From positions 1 to 29,785 of the forward strand of contig JBIITN010000024.1 of NCBI GenBank assembly GCA_044340485.1: a stretch of 29,785 bases of DNA, read 5' to 3'. Position 1 is the stretch's first letter; the number at the start of each line of letters is the position of its first letter. A program made the position numbers and the translations under genes. Positions 25,001 through 29,785 of this stretch are shown one piece after another. The notes beneath the pieces were generated by a model. That model ran no database searches. It had not been told where the DNA came from and saw only the letters and a list, made by a program, of their open reading frames with translations. Origin of the DNA: UBA2093 sp044340485 (GTDB taxonomy: Bacteria > Actinomycetota > Acidimicrobiia > Acidimicrobiales > Ilumatobacteraceae).

Positions 25001-28000
25001 TTACGGTTCGTCCGCGTGGTGGAGCCTGCGAGAATTCCACCCGCAGAGATTGGTTCCCGCTCACGATGTTGGCGATTGTTGGCGCTCCAGGAACATTCTC
25101 GGGAGTTCCCTCTACAGCGGCGCTAATGACGCCCGAACCTTGCGCATTTACGGCTCGAATGCGAATTGAATACGTGGTTCCGTCAGTTAGTCCAGTAAGC
25201 GTCATGGGAGACGCAGTAGTTGCGGGTGAACGCGTCGTCCATGTTGTTCCGCCGTCAGTCGAGAATTCGTAATTGGTGACTGAGTTGCCGCCATCAAAAT
25301 TTGGAGCGGTAAATGCAATTGCGAGTGTCCCTGGATCTGGCGTAATCGACGTGATGGAAGGAGCATTGGGTACGGTGGCGGGTCTCCCGACAACCGTTGC
25401 TGACGCCACGCCGATGCCTTGAGAGTTGACAGCACGGACTTGAACCTCGTAATCAGTTCCGTTTGTTAGCCCAGACACAACCAGCGGGTTTGAGCCAGAT
25501 GTAGGTACGCGGGTTGTCCAAGTTGTTCCACCGTCAGTTGAGTATTGGTAGTTAGTGATTGGTGCTCCACCGGTGAAGCCATTTGAGATAGTTACTGTGA
25601 TGCGACCGTTGGAGCCAGAAATTGAAGATATCGTCGGAGCATCTGGAACAGTTGCGGGTGTGCCATCCATCGCAGCACTCGCACCACCGGCACCCTGGGA
25701 GTTGATTGCGCGAATTCTTACTGTGTACGTGGTTCCATTGGTGAGACCGTTAATTGTGATCGGACTTGATGTGGTTGCGGGTGACACTGCAACCCACGTT
25801 TCACCATCATTGATTGAGTATTCATAGTTGATTGGAATTGCGCCACCGGTCGCACCCGGGGTGAATGACACTGTGAGAGTGCCAGGTGATGGCGCAATTG
25901 AAGTAATTGTGGGTGCACCAGGAGTTGTTGCGGGTATTGCGGTGACAGATGCGCTTGCATCCCCAGCACCACGAGAGTTGACCGCACGTACGCGCACTTG
26001 GTAGCTCTGGGCATTAAGTAATCCGGTGATAGTGAATACTCCACTGGTATTGACTGGACTAAGCGCGGTCCATGTCAGGCCATTGTTGGTGGAGAACTGG
26101 TAGTTCGTAATAGCCGTTCCACCATCGAATTGCGGTGCGCTTACCGTCACGCGGAGACGTTGTGATGATGGCTCGATTGAGGTGATGGAGGGGGCATCCG
26201 GAGTGCGAGACGGAGTGCCAGTCTGTGTCGCGCTAGCTCCACTCACGCCGGCAAGGTTCACCGCACGGATACGAACCGTGTATGCAGTGCCATTAGTCAG
26301 TCCACTGATCACCCAAGGGGATGCAGTAGAAGATGGTGATCGAGATATCCAGGTGGAGCCATTAAACGAATACTCATAGTTAGTGATGGGTAACCCACCG
26401 TTGTACGACGGCGCATTGAAGGCAATGTTTAAAGTGCCATCGCCAGTTGTGAGGCTGGTGATGGTAGGGGTGTTAGGTGCTACGCCTGCTGTGGCAATGA
26501 TCGGTGAACTTGAAGATCCTGAGCCGCGAGCATTGACTGCGCGCAATACGACCGTGTAACTCGAACCGTTTGTTAAACCAGTGATCGCAAAGCTGTTAGA
26601 TGTAGAAGCAGGTGAACGTGTGATCCACGTTGCGCCGTTATTTAATGAGTATTGATAATTCGTTATGGGGCTTCCACCATTACTTGCAGGTGCGTTGAAT
26701 GCCAGGGTTAGCGTTCCGCTAGCACTCGGTGTTATTGAAGTGATCGTTGGTGCCTCCGGAGTGGTGAACGGAGTAGCTTCCATCGAGTTACTTGTTTCCC
26801 CTGCACCCTGGGTGTTGACCGCGCGAATGATGACCGAGTACGAAGTGCCGTTATTGAGTCCTGAGATCGTCAATGGGCTATTAGCCGAAGTCGGTGCTCG
26901 TGTCGTCCACGTCGTACCACCGTCCAGTGAATACTGATAGTTCGTAATGGCTGAGGCCCCGCGACTTGTTGGTGGATTAAATGCAACACTCAGACTTGCG
27001 TTGGCCGTCGTAATGGATGTGATAGTGGGTGCCGACGGGTAGGGACTCACTAATTCGTCTGCCGAACTCACAAATGAGCTCGCATTCACATCGCTCACGG
27101 CAGCAACTCTGAATCGGATCGTCTCCCCGGGGGTAAAGCCGGGAACTGAGGCTGAAGTAGAGGTTGAGACACCATCGTTAACCCACACCCAGGTCTGGCC
27201 GCCGTTACGCGAATACTGAAGAACGTAATCAGTTGGTGTTGGCCCTGATGTTGGCGGAGTCCACGAGACCGCCGCTGTGCTTGAGCGCGTAGAAAGTACG
27301 ATGTTAGTGACTGGCTCTGGCGCTTCGCCGCCTATGTTGAAACTTGCACTTGCATAGCCGACAGTTTCGGACGCCCCAAAATTAAAAGCACCGGCGCGAC
27401 CTTCGTAGCGGAAGTACCAGCGATTTGCTCGAGGATTGACAGTAAAGCTGGCGAGATCGGAATAACCCGCTGAAGAAGATGCGATGGTTGAGACTGTCCC
27501 AGTGGCAACATTGACGCGGGAAATGGTTGAGCTGTTCTGCGCGTACGCGAGGTGTAGTTGGCCACTGAAATACTCAATCACTCCCCACGTTGCCCAGTTT
27601 TCTGCTCCTTGAAGAGCAGGCATCGAAAATGAACCGTAGCTAGTTACTTGTCCGCTTGGCACCGAGACGTCATACAGAGTGTTGTTGGCCCACACTGCGA
27701 CACGTCCATACCCGGAGAAGAGAGCGCCGGAGCCGCTCACAGCGATAGGTGATGACAAAGTAATCACGGTCGAAGTCTGGGCGCCGGTACTGTCATTGAG
27801 CAAAGTCAACGTCGTGAGGTTGCCAGTTCGTGAACTGTTCAAGTTAAACGCGTATGACTTGAGAGCTTTCACATCGGTGACGATGGCATCCATCCATGTT
27901 GAGTTTTGTGATGCGACAACTGTTGGACTTCCAAGAGACGTAATGTCAAAACGACCGAGAGCAGTGTCGCCATTCACCAATACACGACTTGTGGTTAGCG

Positions 28001-29785
28001 CAATACCACCGCGATCGTCGCCGACTGTTGAATTGATGTCGACTGCAGTGATGTTATTCGTTGTGAGAGATTCAAGTTTGAAGACACCTTGTCCCGCAGC
28101 CCATCGCATGGTCGGTGAGTTCGTTGCGCTCACTGGCCCTGTGTTGCCGGCAGCGTCAGATGTCGCGTCTGGCGCAAGCTGTACGTACACCGTTCCGTTT
28201 GTGGGAGATTGGTGTGAGACGGACACTGTGTAGGTCGAACCCGAACCCGTAACCGACAGCGAGTCCCAATTGAGAGACGTTCCAGCGACGGTGAAATCAC
28301 TAGCAGTTAAGCCAGTGACGTTTTCAGAAAATGTCAGCGTCCATGATTGCTCGGTTAGATCGTTGGGAGAGTTTGTGTTTGCAGTGAAAGAAATGAGACT
28401 TGGCGCATTGACGTCGCGTGATACCGAGGATGATTGGACAAATCCTTGAGCATTGAAAGCTGTGATTGTTCCCGAACTGAGATTGCTGATGTACCCTCGC
28501 GATCCATCAGGAGCCATTGCAATACCCCATGCTGCACTTCCAGCCGTAACTGTTCCACTATTTAGTGCGTATGTTGAAGCATTAAACCACCGCAGGCTCT
28601 GTCCTCCATAGCTGACGACATAAACCGTTTGATCGTCGAGAGAGGTGATGATTCCCATGGCTCCGGTGATCCCGGAAACCGTTCGAATAACAGTGTTATT
28701 CGTTGTGTCAATGACAGAGACTGAACTGCTGCTGTAGTTTGCGGCATATACGCGTGTGCCCGATCGGTTAATCCCGACTTCATGCGGTGACAATCCGACA
28801 GCTATGTGCGTTGTGACGCTGTTGCTAGTGAGATTAATAACTGAGACCGAACTGCTGCCAATGTTCGCAGTGTAAGCGGTGCGTCCGTCTGGACTGATCT
28901 TGACGTTCCATGGAGCGCGACCAAGGTTTACCGTACTTGAAGCGATATTTGTGCTGGTATTTATTATTGAAATTGAGGATCCGCCATAGTTAGCTACCAC
29001 TACTTTTGAACCGTCTGGCGATATAGCCAAGCCGACTGGATTTCGTCCAACGGTGATGGTTGCAACGACCGTATTTGTAGAGGTGGAAATCTTTGACACC
29101 GTGTTAGAGCTGTAGTTTGCAACATATACAAATTGCCCGTCGGGCGACACTGCGATACCGCGCGGGGTGGTGCCCACAACGATGTCTTGAATCACCGAGT
29201 TGTTAGAGGTGTTAATAACGCGAACTCTCTGGAGTCCTTCGGAAGCCACGTACAGCTTGGTTCCGTCAGGATGCACCGCAGAGTACATCGTGCTGCTGGT
29301 TGAAATGTTTGCGGCGAAGGAATTTTCCGCACCGCCGGACGCGGGTCCTAGGGTTCCGGCTCGGTCGGTGACAGATGCATTGTTGATTCGTAACAAGACT
29401 GTTCCATCCGAACAACTATTCGTAGCGATTGAGAAAACATTTCCTGGTTGTGTTCCTGTGATTGTGTAGGTGCAACCCGTAGCGGTGCCAACATTTGTGA
29501 TGTCAGCGTCGGTGAATCCAGTGATAGGTTCGTTGAACGTCAGTTGGAATGTCAATGTCTGGGAATTGCTGGGCGAAGTTGGCGTAGAGGTGAAGGTCGC
29601 GGTAGGGGCTCCCGGGAATCCGTCGACGTATCGTGATGCTGCGGTGACAGCTGCGGTTGGTCCGGCGTTGCCGGCTGTGTCGGTGACAGCGTTGGCGGCG
29701 AGTCGCAGGTCAAGTGTTCCATCACCACAGCTTGCAACGGTGACGTTGATTGTTGTTCCTGTTGCTGAGGCGGGGGTGATGACAC
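19035..29785 (-). CDS. Giant cell-surface protein: Ig-like, YVTN beta-propeller and ~28 fibronectin type III repeats, C-terminal membrane anchor (5' end outside window)
   Basis: The frame is open from the stop at 19035 to the right edge, so at least about 3580 residues are encoded and the N-terminus, with any signal peptide, lies outside. The TTG at 29555 is only the first in-frame start-like codon and cuts an Ig-like repeat, so it is not the start. From the N-terminal side: a partial Ig-like domain (edge to about 29640), a second Ig-like domain (about 29310-29590, Cys28 and Cys48 counted from the TTG), seven YVTN-type repeats (about 28435-29291), a third Ig-like domain (about 28100-28400), an unassigned region (about 27330-28100), and about 28 FnIII-like repeats (19425-27320). 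An acidic Pro/Ser/Thr linker, one membrane helix (19092-19172) and a basic tail end the protein. I see no LPXTG motif. It is probably exported and membrane-anchored as an adhesin or surface fibre; the ligand is unknown. Confidence 0.93.
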   Translation of the reverse strand, partial: VITPASATGTTINVTVASCGDGTLDLRLAANAVTDTAGNAGPTAAVTAASRYVDGFPGAPTATFTSTPTSPSNSQTLTFQLTFNEPITGFTDADITNVGTATGCTYTITGTQPGNVFSIATNSCSDGTVLLRINNASVTDRAGTLGPASGGAENSFAANISTSSTMYSAVHPDGTKLYVASEGLQRVRVINTSNNSVIQDIVVGTTPRGIAVSPDGQFVYVANYSSNTVSKISTSTNTVVATITVGRNPVGLAISPDGSKVVVANYGGSSISIINTSTNIASSTVNLGRAPWNVKISPDGRTAYTANIGSSSVSVINLTSNSVTTHIAVGLSPHEVGINRSGTRVYAANYSSSSVSVIDTTNNTVIRTVSGITGAMGIITSLDDQTVYVVSYGGQSLRWFNASTYALNSGTVTAGSAAWGIAMAPDGSRGYISNLSSGTITAFNAQGFVQSSSVSRDVNAPSLISFTANTNSPNDLTEQSWTLTFSENVTGLTASDFTVAGTSLNWDSLSVTGSGSTYTVSVSHQSPTNGTVYVQLAPDATSDAAGNTGPVSATNSPTMRWAAGQGVFKLESLTTNNITAVDINSTVGDDRGGIALTTSRVLVNGDTALGRFDITSLGSPTVVASQNSTWMDAIVTDVKALKSYAFNLNSSRTGNLTTLTLLNDSTGAQTSTVITLSSPIAVSGSGALFSGYGRVAVWANNTLYDVSVPSGQVTSYGSFSMPALQGAENWATWGVIEYFSGQLHLAYAQNSSTISRVNVATGTVSTIASSSAGYSDLASFTVNPRANRWYFRYEGRAGAFNFGASETVGYASASFNIGGEAPEPVTNIVLSTRSSTAAVSWTPPTSGPTPTDYVLQYSRNGGQTWVWVNDGVSTSTSASVPGFTPGETIRFRVAAVSDVNASSFVSSADELVSPYPSAPTITSITTANASLSVAFNPPTSRGASAITNYQYSLDGGTTWTTRAPTSANSPLTISGLNNGTSYSVIIRAVNTQGAGETSNSMEATPFTTPEAPTITSITPSASGTLTLAFNAPASNGGSPITNYQYSLNNGATWITRSPASTSNSFAITGLTNGSSYTVVLRAVNARGSGSSSSPIIATAGVAPNTPTITSLTTGDGTLNIAFNAPSYNGGLPITNYEYSFNGSTWISRSPSSTASPWVISGLTNGTAYTVRIRAVNLAGVSGASATQTGTPSRTPDAPSITSIEPSSQRLRVTVSAPQFDGGTAITNYQFSTNNGLTWTALSPVNTSGVFTITGLLNAQSYQVRVRAVNSRGAGDASASVTAIPATTPGAPTITSIAPSPGTLTVSFTPGATGGAIPINYEYSINDGETWVAVSPATTSSPITINGLTNGTTYTVRIRAINSQGAGGASAAMDGTPATVPDAPTISSISGSNGRITVTISNGFTGGAPITNYQYSTDGGTTWTTRVPTSGSNPLVVSGLTNGTDYEVQVRAVNSQGIGVASATVVGRPATVPNAPSITSITPDPGTLAIAFTAPNFDGGNSVTNYEFSTDGGTTWTTRSPATTASPMTLTGLTDGTTYSIRIRAVNAQGSGVISAAVEGTPENVPGAPTIANIVSGNQSLRVEFSQAPPRGRTVTNYEYSIDDGATWITRDPPSIQSPIEIANLTNGTTYLVKVRGVNSRGSGISSEAVSAIPSTPPGAPTITSVTGGRRQDDSLIGSGSLEVAFTSGTTGGAPITSTQYSLDGGTSWTTANQATSPITVAGLTNGVSYSVKLRHVNVRGAGVASLGSSGIPSTTPSAPTLQTIRSSDQTLTLFVMAPTSTGGTAVTNYEFLIDNGEAGTWVAVDPASTAMPIVVSSFKSDENATPIPLENGTTYTLMVRARNANGVSEASEARSAKPSAVPGAPTINLITGSNSSLSVVITTPTNNGGEEVTNYEYSTDGGQTWTTRSPGSPQSPIVISGLTNGTDYSVKVRAVNIQGSGAASNTVAGRPAAPPSTPVINSITSRDGGLSVGFTQGFNGGNPTTNIEYSVDNGTNWVTPTTATTSSPLVITGLTNGTEYQVRVRMVNAKGPGASSTATAATPATTPSAPTISSVIPQDGALAVTVSPGNNGGASVIAFEYSTDNGVTWRSSNTANTSFAISSLVNGNSYQVKVRAVNRTGSGAESTASSAIPSRVPDAPTIASISSGNQKLTVFFTEGFDGGNATSNVRYSLDGGTSWTVRSSASSESPLVIGGLNNGQSYDVRIALINDRGNGAPSNVIAAIPATTPGAPSISNVSVGSRSLTLSVIAPSDNGGSNIINYEYSLDNGASWTPESTALNTGSFDIENLANGTTYNIIIRAINSFGAGASSSQVQGTPATTPSMPVILSATPLDGAVSLAFALGSSGGSAITNIQYSIDDGDTWTTRSPASTQSPLEISGLVNGVTYPIKMRAVNARGSGMASRTSGTPATVPGAPVLTRLAPRDGALVVEFEPPQDNGGALITNFAYRVDGGSWIALNPTSIDSPFVISGLTNGALKTIEVAAINSQVDLNSGGVNDAVASNSLTQSAGRIPGAPTISGSTVSDETINIGYSVSDNGGRTVSGIDYSLDDGESWTTVLAPTSPITVQELTNGTDYRVQIRARNELGVGPASSATTLTPARAPDAPTIANIARGNTTLTVAYTLGANGGDAISDVEYTLDNGTTWLQQSSASAQSPLTITGLTNGVSYSVKLRAVNSQGAGDDSAASTGMPAGVPSAPTITSITRGNASATVVFNLGATNGAAISNIEYSIDNGNTWTTRSPASDISPLTLSNLVNGTSYGVRVRSLNAMGTSSPSTSFSVTPAAPPEAPTITSVIGEDSRAVVAFVPNGDGGDAITNYAYSTNNGATWTTLSPSSTQSPIVIPSLTNGTTYNVRLRAINTVSESEPSTTSAVMPSGPPLAPTITSITGSNQSLEIAFTPGGNGGAPVSGYQISTDGGSTWTTATGTTSPLSISGLVNGASYTVAIRAINARGVGVTSNTQTGIPATIPDAPQITEVLSADGAVHLAITFGGNGGNPISNIEYSIDNGETWVTRNPASTQRPLTITGLSNGTTYNVRVRTVNGIGASDASEPAPALPATTPSAPTITSKTSGNGTLMVHFTPPVNTGGAPITHYQYSLDGGSTWTNTPGNTSPIEIDNVTIGTAYEVDLRAVNFRGAGISIDSVAKLVTAPPAAPTITATETGDGEIAIRYVAPTDTGGTELDGFEYSIDGGETWNDVTQQVMAPLSLRSQIVSAVMAFPMTTPSTSVQSFRLTGLVNGQTYDVAVRALHSEALGLPSTSFRLVPSTTPGNVRNIAASSSDETLRIAFDPPSDNGGREISRYEYTIDGGSTWSDVPENPFTVMGLENGEEYDVRVRAFNGNGAGTATPPLLATPSTTAGAPGIPRGTSGIQSVDLSWTAPDNDGGSPVTDYVIQYSTNNGATWNDVNDTVSTSTTVVVRSLMGGQPYVFRVIPINLAGRGDPSEMSATFVPASPASIETPAAGAPTASPVEEKTTSKIRRSRNNQSAGIQNPDSSAIADHDETVDASTDEDGASQTPDTPSEPEEPTVPIDVSDENQSMLAIAAVVALIILMGLLVLGIAGFGFNAGPLASRARRLTARFKK
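19092..19172 (-). other. C-terminal transmembrane anchor of the giant protein
   Basis: About 27 uninterrupted hydrophobic residues (beginning SMLAIAAVVALIILMG) are followed by an 18-residue tail rich in Arg and Lys. By the positive-inside rule the tail is cytoplasmic and the repeats are outside. Confidence 0.85.
19425..27320 (-). repeat. Tandem array of about 28 fibronectin type III-like repeats
   Basis: I count 28 units of about 94 residues (about 282 bp). A typical unit opens with GAPTITSI, has NYEYSTDGGTTW in the middle and SGLTNGTTYSVRVRAVN near the end, and closes with a short Thr/Pro linker. Units are clearly related but diverged at DNA level. Four units carry insertions: units 10, 11, 18 and 26 counted from the N-terminal side. 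The first and last units are the most divergent. Confidence 0.9.
28435..29291 (-). repeat. Seven YVTN-type beta-propeller repeats
   Basis: Seven consecutive units of about 41 residues share the pattern SPDGxxVYVAN, then SVSVIDTSTNTV, then ending in VG. Seven units would close one seven-bladed propeller. Units 1 and 5-7 are the least regular. Confidence 0.85.

Noticed and set aside
19425..27320. Regular ~282-bp periodicity as a possible CRISPR or satellite array
   Set aside because: The period keeps the reading frame and matches a 94-residue FnIII unit; units are far too long and too diverged for CRISPR repeats.
19196..29469. Many plus-strand ORFs of 60-200 codons opposite the giant gene
   Set aside because: They recur with the FnIII repeat period and are antisense shadows of the repeated coding sequence; none shows its own family signature or start signals.
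29553..29555. TTG at 29555 as start of the giant protein
   Set aside because: The frame is open upstream to the window edge and codes a matching Ig-like repeat; the TTG lies inside a domain.

Overview
The window looks like a chromosomal piece of a moderate-GC Actinomycetota genome. My best guess is a free-living, possibly aquatic, Acidimicrobiia-type lineage, which is an inference. Supporting signs are a CarD transcription factor, a lactate dehydrogenase resembling mycobacterial LldD2, and a dapA-rnj-ftsK-rimO-pgsA-cinA gene order like the one around these genes in Mycobacterium and Streptomyces. Several genes also seem to start directly at the expected transcription start, as leaderless actinobacterial mRNAs do.

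Layout. 1-9321 (+): housekeeping cluster with the 3' part of dapA (lysine/diaminopimelate), rnj (RNase J), ftsK (DNA translocase), rimO (S12 methylthiotransferase), pgsA-like CDP-alcohol phosphatidyltransferase, an MFS transporter and cinA; the last four are joined by short overlaps. 9396-9469: tRNA-Arg(TCT). 9544-10122 (+): carD. 10135-11346 (-): class III aminotransferase. 11391-14162 (+): a zinc uptake operon znuABC behind a sigma70-like promoter whose -10 overlaps a perfect Zur/Fur-type palindrome. 14142-14205: a 21-bp direct repeat over the stop codons of znuC and the convergent thiolase gene. 14202-18307 (-): a probable three-gene operon, acyl-CoA synthetase, FMN-dependent lactate/2-hydroxyacid dehydrogenase, thiolase. 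18430-19032 (+): DedA-family membrane protein. 19035-29785 (-): one giant surface protein gene, open to the right edge and so lacking its 5' end. It has Ig-like domains, a seven-repeat YVTN beta-propeller, an unassigned region, about 28 fibronectin type III-like repeats, an acidic/proline linker and a C-terminal membrane anchor.

How the parts fit. The left half is core cell maintenance (RNA turnover, chromosome segregation, ribosome modification, phospholipid synthesis, nucleotide repair). znuABC is a self-contained, probably zinc-repressed importer. The acyl-CoA synthetase/LldD/thiolase set suggests use of organic acids. The giant gene is accessory and is the most unusual object here: a secreted, membrane-anchored fibre or adhesin candidate. 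No phage, transposon, CRISPR array or defence system is visible. There is no gene-free stretch longer than 300 bases.
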